From Flavihumibacter fluminis (lineage in GTDB: Bacteria > Bacteroidota > Bacteroidia > Chitinophagales > Chitinophagaceae), in contig NZ_JAKEVY010000004.1 in assembly GCF_021491375.1 (NCBI RefSeq), forward strand, positions 186,001 to 250,000: DNA of 64,000 nt, given 5' to 3'. Every line of letters begins with the position of its first letter. Position 1 is the first letter of the stretch. A program made the translations under genes and the position numbers. The notes beneath the pieces were generated by a model. It did not search any database. It had not been told where the DNA came from and saw only the letters and a program-made list of their open reading frames with translations. Shown here one piece after another: positions 16,459-24,996 of the stretch.

Positions 16459-18924
16459 TTAATTGGAGGAACTCTTGTATTTCTCAATTCTTTCCTTCGC
16501 TTTATTCCTCAAATAAGTACGCATATCTTCAGGCAACTTAACCAATACAGCACCTGTTCTTGTCCTGTCGAGCCGCATCATGAATTCGAATGCAGCAGGT
16601 TGCTCAATCTTGTAAATAGCCTGAAGCAATGCGGCATAATTAACTGCAACTTCTTCCTCACTGGAAAATTTACGGGTCCATCTTGCATCCAGGTTTTCGA
16701 CATATTGTTTAAGCTGCTGCGTTCCGGATTTATATGCTTTCATACTGGAAGCAACTTCCATCGGAATCGTTTCATCTGGCACATAAGAATCCGGTTTAGC
16801 TGGCACTGACTCGGTTATCACTTTATTTGCTTCAGCGAGTTTTCCCTGTATCCAATTTCCTTTACTGATTACCTTACCGGATTTATTGTATAATACACCT
16901 TCTCCATTTCGTTTACCCTCCAGAAACTCCCCTCTGTACGATGTTCCGTCGGAATAACTTTCAAATCCCTGAAAATTTCGTTTCCCATATATCCATTCCC
17001 CGATGTATGAACTCCCGTCCCGGAATGTATACGCTCCTACATAATTCGGCTTCTTACCCGTAAAAAAGCCAACATAAACGCTGCCATCGCTATACTTATA
17101 GAACCCAAATCCATTTTCACAATCGCCGATACAATTGCCATTCCATTGTTTATTCAGGAAGGATGCAGAAAGCATTTTTCGCTCCAGAATACCATTGTTA
17201 AAATAACCGGCATTCAGTATTGTTCCACCTTTTTTAATGTATCCGTAGCCATGCATTTTATTATTCTTCCATTGGCCTATGTAATAATTGCCAGTTTCGC
17301 GCCAGGTAAACATACCAAATCCATCAAATTCGCCCATTTTAAAATTGCCGTAATAATAGCCCAGGCTTCCCAGATCCTGATATCCAAAACCCGTCGGTTC
17401 ACCGCTTTTAAAGAACCCTTCATAGGTTGACATGGATCCCTTTCTGCTTCCAAAGCCATTTTGACAATCACCGGAAATACAGGTATTGGTATTGGTGAGG
17501 CTGTTAGTAACCGGACCGGCCGACTGACTCTGCGGTTGTGTTGAAGACGTTGTTAATTCATAGCTGTCAATATCCGGATTATAAGTACGGCCGGCATAGG
17601 CTTTCAGGGGTATTTCCTTCGCTGCATCGGGAAAACAATAGATCGGAACATTTTTTTCATTAACCAGGAAAGCATTACCGGATTTATGATCTACCAATTT
17701 ATATTCAGGGTGGATCTTTGCCATATTCTGGCCTTCATAAATAATAATATGCCTGTCTTCATATTTGAAATAAAGCAGGTTATTTCCAGGGGAAAAATGC
17801 TGAACCGGGTGCAAACCTGCCGGCCTTTTATCATCCGTTCCACCAACAAATGTCATATTCAGGCTTTTGTCATAAACAAAAAAGAAAGGAATATTTGAAA
17901 TAACCAGGGCATTCTTACGCAGATAAATGCTATTGGTTAAATCTGCTCCCTTGTAGCAGAAAGTATATTTATTGGCTGCTTTCCGGATATGGAAGGGGCC
18001 AGCAACAGCAACCTTTTCGAATACTTGCTTTTGCCCCGACTTAGACTGATTTATTGCATCTTCAATACTATAGTACTGCTCATCAAACGGATTGTAAACC
18101 AGCATCCTGTTTGAATCGAGCAGTTTCGCATATAAAAATCTGGATTCTACCCCATTGACATAAAAGGTGCATTCAAACATTGGATCAACAGATGCCATAG
18201 TTGGCTTTTTATATACCATTGACAGTTCAATCCGGCGGTTGGCCAAATCCTCATAATAAATATTCTTGTTATACTCTATTCGATTTCCCTTCGGATCAAA
18301 TTGAATAGAAAAAAGCCGGCCATCCCTGCCGATCTCAACCCCCCTTTTATATACCTGAGTACTGACAGCTATAGGAGTTTTGGTATGATCTTTAATCGTT
18401 ACAGTAAGCTGCTCACCATTTTGCTGATAGACATACTCCCGCACACCACCACCGATACTACTTTTTATCAACATGTTTTTTTCATCGTAGGTATAATAGG
18501 CGGTATATCCTGTCGTAGATTTTTCGCTTACAAGCAGTCCCTTGGAATTATAGGCAAAAACAACTGATTGAATGCCTGAAGAAGCAAAGGTTTTTTTTGT
18601 AAGGAATCCCTGTCCATCAAATTCATACAAATTTCCATCTGTATCCGTATGGAGTTTGCCATCCTGATATATGTAGTGCAAACCCCGACCCAGATTGTTT
18701 TCATAAACCAGGTTCCCTTCCCTTGAAAACACCTTGTTTCCATGCGCATAAACCGAACCCTTCAGGTTAAAATGGGATAGCTTATATCGGAACGGAACCG
18801 GATTCAGCGGTGCATTTTCGAAATCTATACGTTGTGCCTGAACTGCACCTGCACACAAAAGAAACAGTACTGTAGTTGTTGCCAGTCTGACAATCCCCTC
18901 AAAAAAACTTGGTCTTGAACTCAT
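16459..18924 (-). CDS. Secreted YD-like / MORN-repeat protein
   Basis: An 821-residue exported protein (signal about 1-30, ending near GAVQA). The N-terminal ~200 residues contain YD-type repeats as in Rhs/teneurin proteins (LVYENNLGRGLHYIYQDG, NLYEFDGQGFLTKKT, AYYTYDEKNMLI). The middle (about 200-450) has no family I recognise. The C-terminal half has at least eight MORN repeats (YYGNFKMGEFDGFGMF, YIGQWKNNKMHGYGYI, YRGEFLEGKRNGEGVL) interrupted twice by a C-x-GDC-x-NGFG motif (CISGDCQNGFG, CIGDCENGFG). It ends in a helical tail (about 720-821). MORN and YD units are protein- or surface-interaction repeats; enzymatic activity is not suggested. It overlaps the preceding gene by 26 bases. Confidence 0.8.
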   Translation of the reverse strand: MSSRPSFFEGIVRLATTTVLFLLCAGAVQAQRIDFENAPLNPVPFRYKLSHFNLKGSVYAHGNKVFSREGNLVYENNLGRGLHYIYQDGKLHTDTDGNLYEFDGQGFLTKKTFASSGIQSVVFAYNSKGLLVSEKSTTGYTAYYTYDEKNMLIKSSIGGGVREYVYQQNGEQLTVTIKDHTKTPIAVSTQVYKRGVEIGRDGRLFSIQFDPKGNRIEYNKNIYYEDLANRRIELSMVYKKPTMASVDPMFECTFYVNGVESRFLYAKLLDSNRMLVYNPFDEQYYSIEDAINQSKSGQKQVFEKVAVAGPFHIRKAANKYTFCYKGADLTNSIYLRKNALVISNIPFFFVYDKSLNMTFVGGTDDKRPAGLHPVQHFSPGNNLLYFKYEDRHIIIYEGQNMAKIHPEYKLVDHKSGNAFLVNEKNVPIYCFPDAAKEIPLKAYAGRTYNPDIDSYELTTSSTQPQSQSAGPVTNSLTNTNTCISGDCQNGFGSRKGSMSTYEGFFKSGEPTGFGYQDLGSLGYYYGNFKMGEFDGFGMFTWRETGNYYIGQWKNNKMHGYGYIKKGGTILNAGYFNNGILERKMLSASFLNKQWNGNCIGDCENGFGFYKYSDGSVYVGFFTGKKPNYVGAYTFRDGSSYIGEWIYGKRNFQGFESYSDGTSYRGEFLEGKRNGEGVLYNKSGKVISKGNWIQGKLAEANKVITESVPAKPDSYVPDETIPMEVASSMKAYKSGTQQLKQYVENLDARWTRKFSSEEEVAVNYAALLQAIYKIEQPAAFEFMMRLDRTRTGAVLVKLPEDMRTYLRNKAKERIEKYKSSSN

Positions 18925-20017
18925 TCACATGATGTTTTAAAAAAGTCGTGATTGCCAGGGTTACTCCGGCCTGGTATTTTGAAGCATCAGCTTTAATAAG
19001 GGCCGTATTTTCAACAGAAATATTATCCGCCCGATACATTTTTCCAAATGCCGTTTCTACACCTATGAAATCATTGTCACTTTTTGCGTATGACTGAATT
19101 TTTTCTTTACCAATTACATCATTGATTGCCAAATCCTTTTTCAATATACCTGTATAGGTTCCATAGGGCGAGCCTCCGATTTTGTTTCTGCCTGAAACAA
19201 AATCAATGGCCGTAATAGTAGTCACTGTAACTTCCTTGGTACCTGGTGAGGTTAAGCCTACTTTATTCGTAAAGCTTTTAGAATTGGTGTTCCTGGCAAC
19301 CCTGCTGTCAACATGGCCATCAGCACTTAATCGCAAATCAGTATTGGCCACAATATGGGCACCTTCTCCCTGATAGGGTTTTTTAACCTCCAGAAAAAGC
19401 ACAAATAAGTCAGCATTAATAATTGTTGCATCATTTAGGTCCTGCGATAATTTAGGATACGAACCAATAACATCACTCCGATCTCCAATGCCAACAAAAC
19501 TGAACATCCCTTCCCGTTTAACCTGGCCGTTTTTATTGAATCCCTTGACGAAGAAAACTGTATTGGAAGGATAAACCGTTACCATGCCGGGAGCTTCTGA
19601 CAAACTCATCTCCATATTGTCAAACCGCTGGTAGCCTTCGTAATATTTTGTGTTGGCTGCCGCATCACCATTTAGTACGGTAAACCCTTTTGCTTTCAGA
19701 TCCGCCACAAACTGCTGATAGGCCTCATCCGTTATTTGCTGAAGGGTAGCTGCAGGTATATCCATACCAACTGCCAATGAGGCTTTCGTTTTCCCTGACA
19801 GCATTCCATTTGAAAAGCCGCCTTTTGTAGAACTTGTTTTTAGATTGTACAATTGAAAATTGACGGAAAAATTCGCGATATATACTTCCTTCGACTTGAA
19901 TTTTCGCGGGCCATAAGTACCCCTGTCTTCCTTGGGAGAAAATTCACCCAATGTTTGACCCTGCACAGTTGAAATACCCATAACCAGAACCAGCAACAAT
20001 AACTGAGATAGTTTCAT
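18899..20017 (-). CDS. Secreted protein of unknown function, first gene of the envelope operon
   Basis: I do not recognise this 372-residue protein. It has a clear signal peptide (about 1-20, LLLLVLVMGISTVQG then QTLGEF) and a soluble, mixed alpha/beta body without membrane segments. Notable segments are a basic stretch near GTYGPRKFKSKEV, a conserved-looking GIGDRSDVIGSY, and a C-terminal helical part LAITTFLKHHVNEFK. It is probably periplasmic or secreted. It is the first gene of a leftward run (this gene, YD/MORN protein, DUF4424-like protein, small membrane protein, kinase, regulator). Its 3' end overlaps the next gene by 26 bases, indicating coupling. A TAATATTG element at 20044-20037 (one mismatch to TAnnTTTG) could be its -7. 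Confidence 0.7.
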   Translation of the reverse strand: MKLSQLLLLVLVMGISTVQGQTLGEFSPKEDRGTYGPRKFKSKEVYIANFSVNFQLYNLKTSSTKGGFSNGMLSGKTKASLAVGMDIPAATLQQITDEAYQQFVADLKAKGFTVLNGDAAANTKYYEGYQRFDNMEMSLSEAPGMVTVYPSNTVFFVKGFNKNGQVKREGMFSFVGIGDRSDVIGSYPKLSQDLNDATIINADLFVLFLEVKKPYQGEGAHIVANTDLRLSADGHVDSRVARNTNSKSFTNKVGLTSPGTKEVTVTTITAIDFVSGRNKIGGSPYGTYTGILKKDLAINDVIGKEKIQSYAKSDNDFIGVETAFGKMYRADNISVENTALIKADASKYQAGVTLAITTFLKHHVNEFKTKFF

Positions 20018-20133
20018 AGAAGTAATTGTTTTGTTGCAATATTAATTCTGCGCAACAGCTTTTGAAATAGGGCATATGCCCCATTTTCCGGCACGTTAAC
20101 TTGCTCTACTTTGGTGCCGGAGATTCTTATTTT

Positions 20134-20763
20134 ATGCCAGCAAATCGAATATTCGGACTTCGCAATCTAACTAGTGAAAACACAAATAGCATTATTCTGG
20201 CTATACTGACAGCATGTTCTGTATACATGGGCCAGGCATCCATCTTCTACATTATTTATCTTTTCTGGTGGAATGAATTTTTGACCAGGTTAATCAATAG
20301 AATTTTTGATTTTGTATATAAGCGGAAAAAAGATCCTTTCCAGGATACGAAAACCAGTTCAACCGGATTCGTACTTTTTATATACTGGCTTTTTATCGTA
20401 GTGTTGTTCGGATTGATTGCCAATTGGAAAAACAAAGAAATTATGATGATTAATTTTGGAGTGTTTTTTTTCAAAAATTGGTATTTCAATCTCACTCTCC
20501 TTTACTTTATACTCGAGGCTTGCTTTTTCAATATTCAGGGAAAAGATTCCATCCCAAGAAAAGCTATTGGCGGATTCACCATAAACATGATTGTGCTCCA
20601 TATCTCAATAATTCTGGGAGCCTGCATCTTCTTTTTTGTTCTTAGAATGTTTCCGGACAGGTTCACACCCGAAAACCGGTGGAATGCGGTTCTGGTGATC
20701 GCTCCTTTCCTCTTCTTACGGCTTTGGGCCCAAATGCACCTAAAAAAGACCAAAACTCTCTAG
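20134..20763 (+). CDS. Integral membrane protein, DUF6498-like
   Basis: A 209-residue polytopic protein with about six hydrophobic segments (for example IILAILTACSVYMGQASIFYI, VLFIYWLFIVVLFGLIANW, MIVLHISIILGACIFFFVL). The arrangement, including a cytoplasmic basic loop (FVYKRKKDPF), resembles the DUF6498 family; function is unknown. I prefer the ATG at 20134; a TTG at 20101 would add 11 residues (MLYFGAGDSYF) that do not look like a membrane-protein N-terminus. It is divergent from the envelope operon with an intergenic gap of about 115 bases and is followed immediately by a pyrimidine-rich tract. Confidence 0.75.
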   Translation: MPANRIFGLRNLTSENTNSIILAILTACSVYMGQASIFYIIYLFWWNEFLTRLINRIFDFVYKRKKDPFQDTKTSSTGFVLFIYWLFIVVLFGLIANWKNKEIMMINFGVFFFKNWYFNLTLLYFILEACFFNIQGKDSIPRKAIGGFTINMIVLHISIILGACIFFFVLRMFPDRFTPENRWNAVLVIAPFLFLRLWAQMHLKKTKTL

Positions 20764-20818
20764 GCCTTCCTCCCTTCCTACACTCTTCCTTTCCTCCTTT
20801 CTCCCTTTCTTTCTCCCC
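20764..20818. repeat. Pyrimidine tract, inverted copy of the GGAGGAAAGGAA element (copy 2)
   Basis: A ~55-base C/T-rich tract starts on the base after the stop codon of the DUF6498-like gene. Its complement contains GGAGGAAAGGAAGAG (core at 20786-20797), identical over 15 bases to the tract inside the Tricorn-like protease gene. It is in inverted orientation relative to copy 1. It fills most of the 126-base gap before the RprY-like regulator. Confidence 0.55.
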
Positions 20819-20889
20819 ATTTAACAAAATCTTATCCCCTTTGGCTAGGGCGCGAAAATGAATTAATTTTATTATTAACTCATAAATCA

Positions 20890-21600
20890 ATGCTCATGGA
20901 AGATAAGAAAGCAAGAATACTATTGTGTGAAGACGATCAGAATCTCGGACTGGTGTTGAAGAATTACCTGGAATTGAATGATTTTGATGTGGTGTTGGAA
21001 CGCGATGGCCGACTGGGTCTCGCAGCCTTTCAGCGTGAAAAATTTGATCTCTGCCTGCTGGACGTAATGATGCCCAATATGGACGGCTTCAGTCTTGCAG
21101 AAGAGATCCGCGATATCGACCCCGATGTGCCCCTGTTTTTCCTGAGTGCAAAAACCATGAAGGAAGATATTATCCAGGGTTACAAACTGGGCGCGGATGA
21201 TTATATCACCAAACCCTTCGACAGTGAAGTGCTGTTGCTAAAGATCAAAGCTATCCTCAAGCGCAATGAGGAACTGAACAAGGAACAGGAAAACAAGGAA
21301 TTTGACCTTGGCAGTTTCCATTTCAATCCAAAATTGAGAGAGCTTACGCATAGCGGACAAACACAAACCTTGTCGCCCAAGGAGAATGAGTTACTGAAAA
21401 TGCTTTGTGAGCACATGAATGACCTGTTGCCGCGTGAGCAGGCCCTGAAAAAAATCTGGGGTAGTGATACCTACTTCAATGGCCGGAGCATGGATGTATA
21501 CATCGCGAAACTTAGGAAGTACCTGAAAGAAGATTCCAGCATTGAAATCGTGAACATTCACGGTAATGGATTCCGCCTGGTTGTACCTACTCCTGCGTAA
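20890..21600 (+). CDS. OmpR-family response regulator, RprY-like (orphan)
   Basis: A 236-residue regulator. The receiver domain (about 8-125) has ILLCEDDQNLG, the phosphoacceptor Asp in LCLLDVMMPNMDG, and the Lys in ADDYITKPFD. The OmpR/PhoB winged-helix effector (about 140-233) contains TLSPKENELLKMLCEHMN and RSMDVYIAKLRKYL. Sequence and length closely resemble RprY of Bacteroides, whose kinase is RprX; no kinase gene lies next to it here, so it is an orphan in this window. An in-frame ATG at 20896 is an equally acceptable start, shortening it by two residues. The gene is convergent with ruvB (7-base gap). Confidence 0.9.
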   Translation: MLMEDKKARILLCEDDQNLGLVLKNYLELNDFDVVLERDGRLGLAAFQREKFDLCLLDVMMPNMDGFSLAEEIRDIDPDVPLFFLSAKTMKEDIIQGYKLGADDYITKPFDSEVLLLKIKAILKRNEELNKEQENKEFDLGSFHFNPKLRELTHSGQTQTLSPKENELLKMLCEHMNDLLPREQALKKIWGSDTYFNGRSMDVYIAKLRKYLKEDSSIEIVNIHGNGFRLVVPTPA

Positions 21601-21607
21601 TCAGCCG

Positions 21608-22648
21608 TTATACAAATGAATCAAACAAACCTGGGGAGTGACCCGTACGGGGTTGCTTTCCCAGGTGTTCATAGGCTTTTAAAGTAGCTTCCCTTCCGCG
21701 GGGCGTACGTTGCAAAAATCCCTCCTGAATCAGAAAAGGCTCATACACTTCTTCCAGCGTACCTGCTTCCTCTCCTACTGCCGTTGCAATGGTGGTGATG
21801 CCAACCGGGCCACCTTTGAACTTCTCAATAATGGTTGAGAGTATCCTGTTATCCATTTCATCGAGACCATGCTCATCCACATTCAGGGCCTTGAGTGCAT
21901 GCTGGGTGATTCCTAGATCAAGTTGCCCATCGTTCAAAACCATGGCAAAATCCCGCACGCGGCGCAACAGTCCATTGGCAATTCTTGGCGTACCCCGGCT
22001 CCGGCGGGCAATCTCGGCAGCTGAATCATCGGTAATGGGAGCATTTAATAAGGCAGCTGAGCGACGAATGATTTTCTCCAGCGTGCCAGCATTGTAATAT
22101 TCAAGGCGCGATTTGATAGCAAAGCGGCTTAACAAAGGAGCAGTTAATAAACCACTGCGCGTAGTGGCACCAATCAGGGTAAAAGGATTCAGATTAATCT
22201 GGATACTGCGGGCATTTGGACCACTGTCGATCATGATATCAATCCGGTAATCTTCCATCGCCGCATATAAATATTCTTCTACCACCGTACTCAGGCGGTG
22301 AATTTCATCTATAAACAACACATCATTGGGTTCCAGATTGGTGAGCAGCCCTGCCAGGTCGGCCGGCTTTTCAATCACAGGTCCGGATGTTTCACGAATC
22401 TGCACCCCCATCTCATTGGCCACAATCCTGGACAGGGTAGTTTTACCTAAACCGGGGGGACCATGAAACAGGACATGATCGAGGGCTTCACCCCGGATCT
22501 TAGCAGCCTTAATGAAGATTTTCAGGTTTTCAATGATCTGCGCCTGTCCGGCAAAATCATCAATTTCCCGGGGGCGCAAACTATTCTCAAACTCTTTTTC
22601 CGCAGAACCTATCGGGTTGGAACCCGGATCTAATAATGGGTTGCTCAT
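21608..22648 (-). CDS. ruvB: Holliday junction branch migration DNA helicase RuvB
   Basis: RuvB is the hexameric AAA+ motor that drives RuvA-bound Holliday junctions. The product has the RuvB lead [12 protein letters not shown], Walker [11 protein letters not shown], Walker B FIDEIHRL, a sensor region with [16 protein letters not shown], arginine-finger region [11 protein letters not shown], and the C-terminal winged helix ending with [14 protein letters not shown] chose the ATG at 22648 (346 aa, standard length); an ATG at 22690 would add 14 residues. It lies downstream of the alpha-glucan phosphorylase-like gene on the same strand, an unusual but close pairing. ruvA and ruvC are not in the window. 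Confidence 0.96.
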   Translation of the reverse strand: MSNPLLDPGSNPIGSAEKEFENSLRPREIDDFAGQAQIIENLKIFIKAAKIRGEALDHVLFHGPPGLGKTTLSRIVANEMGVQIRETSGPVIEKPADLAGLLTNLEPNDVLFIDEIHRLSTVVEEYLYAAMEDYRIDIMIDSGPNARSIQINLNPFTLIGATTRSGLLTAPLLSRFAIKSRLEYYNAGTLEKIIRRSAALLNAPITDDSAAEIARRSRGTPRIANGLLRRVRDFAMVLNDGQLDLGITQHALKALNVDEHGLDEMDNRILSTIIEKFKGGPVGITTIATAVGEEAGTLEEVYEPFLIQEGFLQRTPRGREATLKAYEHLGKQPRTGHSPGLFDSFV

Positions 22649-22696
22649 AATCAATCTATTCTCACTTCCTACTACGTCAATATTAGTCAAAAACTT

Positions 22697-24352
22697 TTAT
22701 TCAGCGCCTCCATAAAGTTTTTCATAATACTCAATCGCCATCCGATTACTGTCGAATTGCGGAAAAATGGAGTTCATGCTGTTTTTTACAATACCGAGCC
22801 AACGGCTCTTATTCTGATAATACATCGGGAGTATTTCCTTTTCCAAAAGATCAAAGAGGGTATTGGCATCTTTTTCATCCTGGATATGTTCCGGCAGAGA
22901 AGGGTCCGCGGGCGGTATAACAAAGCCATTTTCTTTGTCTCTGACAAACTCAGGAAACCATCCATCCGGAATGGAAAGATTAACTGCTCCGTTCATGGCA
23001 GCAGACATCCCACTGGTACCAGAAGCCTCATGACCCATTCGGGGTACATTCAACCAGAGATCGGCTCCCTGTTTCAGTATTCGGGAGAGTTTCAATTCAT
23101 AGCCGGTAAGAATTGAGCAGTTGGTGTAGATTTTACAGAGATTGACAATTTTATCAAAGGAAGCAATGCCGGTATAATCCATCGGGTGGGGTTTGCCTGC
23201 CCAGATTATTTGAACTGGCATGTCAGCATTACTAACCAACTTATGAAAACGTTCCATATTGGTGAGTAACAACTCTGCTCTTTTATATCCAACAAACCGT
23301 TTCGCAAAAACAATCGTGAAAATATCATCTTTATATATTTCTCCTGCCTGCTCTGCGACCTCTTCAAATAAACGGCACTTTCGATGTTTTTTCAGATCTT
23401 CTATGGCAGCATCATTTTCATTGGATACTACCTGGTACATTTTAAAATCAGCCCAGTAAGTAAAACTTTGCGCATTCGTAATAGATATCATATTGCAAAT
23501 ACCTTCTGCGCCTTGCCACATTTCCCGAAGTGTCTGAAGGTGCAATTTTGAAACGCCATTAGCCAGACCAGCCAAACGCAACGCAACCAGGGTATGATTG
23601 AACTGGTCTTCCTGAATACCGGTAATGTTTCTCAGCTCCGGCAATGGAATGTTATTAAAAAAACCGAATTTCTGAAGCAGGTAAATATCTGAAACCCGAT
23701 TACCTCCCGGTTCCGGGGTATGATTGGTAAACACCAGGCGTTTTTTTACCGCTTCAACTGATTTGTATTTTTCATAGAGATAAAATGCAAGCGGCAATGC
23801 ATGCGATTCATTCAGGTGATACATTTCAGGCCGCCAGTTCAATTCTTCCAATAAGCGGGCACCCCCATATCCCAGCAGAATAGCAGCAGCAATCGCGGTT
23901 TCCGGATTTGAATCATACAGATGATGTGAAATGGTTTTACCGAGGTAATCGTTTTCCGGAAGATCCGTACTTAAGAAAAAGATAGGTGTGGTCTTGAAAA
24001 TTTCCGGAGCCAGGTAATAGGCAGTCACCCACACATCATGGCCCGATATCTGTATGGTAAATTTGATATCCGTTTTTTGCAGAAAGCCGTACACTTTTTC
24101 CTGAAACAATACATACATCGATTGATCCTGTTTACGGACCTGGTCATAATATCCATAGTTCCATAAAATCCCAATACCCACCATATTTTGTTTCAATTCA
24201 TAGGCGCTGCGCATGTGTGAGCCTGCCAGGTATCCCAATCCACCCGCATACGTTTTTAAGGGCTGATGAATAGCATATTCCATGCAGAAATAAGCTACTG
24301 GTTTTTCGTAGCCTTTGCCAATTGTATAGGGATGTTGAAATTCAAATTTCAT
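22697..24352 (-). CDS. Alpha-glucan phosphorylase-like GT35 protein lacking the PLP lysine
   Basis: A 551-residue member of the short GT35 (glycogen/maltodextrin phosphorylase) branch, beginning FEFQHPYTIGKG and YFCMEYAIHQPLKTYAGGLGYLAG. It contains FTNHTPEPGGN, which corresponds to the substrate-site loop, and the terminal signature GHEASGTSGM. The family then has Lys (GTSGMKA), which forms the Schiff base with pyridoxal phosphate; here residue 450 is Ser (GTSGMSAAMNGAVN), codon TCT read directly. Without that lysine normal PLP-dependent phosphorolysis is doubtful. It may be a Bacteroidota subfamily with altered cofactor use or a different glucan-active function. It is divergent from marR and is followed by ruvB. 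Confidence 0.8.
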   Translation of the reverse strand: MKFEFQHPYTIGKGYEKPVAYFCMEYAIHQPLKTYAGGLGYLAGSHMRSAYELKQNMVGIGILWNYGYYDQVRKQDQSMYVLFQEKVYGFLQKTDIKFTIQISGHDVWVTAYYLAPEIFKTTPIFFLSTDLPENDYLGKTISHHLYDSNPETAIAAAILLGYGGARLLEELNWRPEMYHLNESHALPLAFYLYEKYKSVEAVKKRLVFTNHTPEPGGNRVSDIYLLQKFGFFNNIPLPELRNITGIQEDQFNHTLVALRLAGLANGVSKLHLQTLREMWQGAEGICNMISITNAQSFTYWADFKMYQVVSNENDAAIEDLKKHRKCRLFEEVAEQAGEIYKDDIFTIVFAKRFVGYKRAELLLTNMERFHKLVSNADMPVQIIWAGKPHPMDYTGIASFDKIVNLCKIYTNCSILTGYELKLSRILKQGADLWLNVPRMGHEASGTSGMSAAMNGAVNLSIPDGWFPEFVRDKENGFVIPPADPSLPEHIQDEKDANTLFDLLEKEILPMYYQNKSRWLGIVKNSMNSIFPQFDSNRMAIEYYEKLYGGAE

Positions 24353-24495
24353 GCTGATCGTGATTTATATGTTACGCTGCGAAGAGGCTGCCTGAAAGAG
24401 GAGTATTAAGGTCGAAAGGTAAGCCAGTACCGGGAACAATCCCATGATGTAAATCAAGCAAAAAAGTGATTCTTCAGCCACACCTGAAAGATTTA

Positions 24496-24526
24496 TTTGC
24501 ATATACAAACAACATTCCTATCTTTG
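24496..24526 (+). promoter_or_regulatory. Consensus promoter of the marR-like gene
   Basis: TTTG (24496-24499), a 19-base spacer and TATCTTTG (24519-24526) match the Bacteroidota consensus (TTTG, 19-20 bases, TAnnTTTG) without mismatch. The predicted start is at about 24530-24531, on the GTG at 24531, so the message may be leaderless. Confidence 0.75.
24497..24509. promoter_or_regulatory. Predicted MarR operator, site 1
   Basis: TTGCATATACAAA is a near-palindrome (TTG-yATATr-CAA) lying over the -33 element of the marR promoter. The same 13 bases recur at 24975-24987, ten bases before the NmrA-family gene's ATG. This is the arrangement expected for an autoregulating MarR protein that represses its neighbour. 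Confidence 0.65.
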
Positions 24527-24530
24527 ATTG

Positions 24531-24956
24531 GTGAAAGCATCTGAAAGCAGGTATCATCAGTGTATTTATTTTTCCAGTAATGCCCTGGCGAGGAAGATAG
24601 AGAAACTCGCCATGGAGAGCTGGAAAAAACTGGGACTCGCACCGAGTCATGCTTACCTTTTAATGCTGGTATTGGAAGAACCCGGTGTGCAACCTGGCTA
24701 TGCTGCAGAAGAGCTTCAATTGAGTCCCAGTACCGTTACCCGCCTGCTGGAAAAGCTTGAAGAGAAGAAATTGGTAGTCCGGACTACCGAAGGCAAACTC
24801 ACCAATATCTACCCTACCCCCAAAGCGAAAGAACTCTATCCCCAAATGAAAAACTGCACCCGCGAATTCCAGGAAAAATACCAGGCGCTGATCAATGAAG
24901 AAGAGGCCAGCCGCCTTGTAAAATCCATCAACCGCATCAACGACCAACTACCTTAA
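24531..24956 (+). CDS. MarR-family transcriptional regulator
   Basis: A ~141-residue winged-helix repressor. The N-terminal dimerisation helix includes CIYFSSNALARKIEKLA. It is followed by GLAPSHAYLLMLVLEEPG, the recognition helix SPSTVTRLLEKLEEK (about residues 64-78), and the wing (LVVRTTEGKLTNIY). It most resembles MarR members that sense small organic or oxidative signals. The start is uncertain: GTG at 24531 or TTG at 24528; both coincide with the predicted transcription start, and the next ATG (24610) would delete the first conserved helix. It is followed after 40 bases by the NmrA-family gene it probably controls. Confidence 0.88.
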   Translation: MKASESRYHQCIYFSSNALARKIEKLAMESWKKLGLAPSHAYLLMLVLEEPGVQPGYAAEELQLSPSTVTRLLEKLEEKKLVVRTTEGKLTNIYPTPKAKELYPQMKNCTREFQEKYQALINEEEASRLVKSINRINDQLP

Positions 24957-24974
24957 ATTTTTTTTATTTATTAA

Positions 24975-24987
24975 TTGCATATACAAA
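24975..24987. promoter_or_regulatory. Predicted MarR operator, site 2
   Basis: A second exact copy of TTGCATATACAAA, in the 40-base gap between marR and the NmrA-family gene. Binding here would block transcription or initiation of the downstream gene. Confidence 0.65.
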
Positions 24988-24996
24988 TATTAAATC

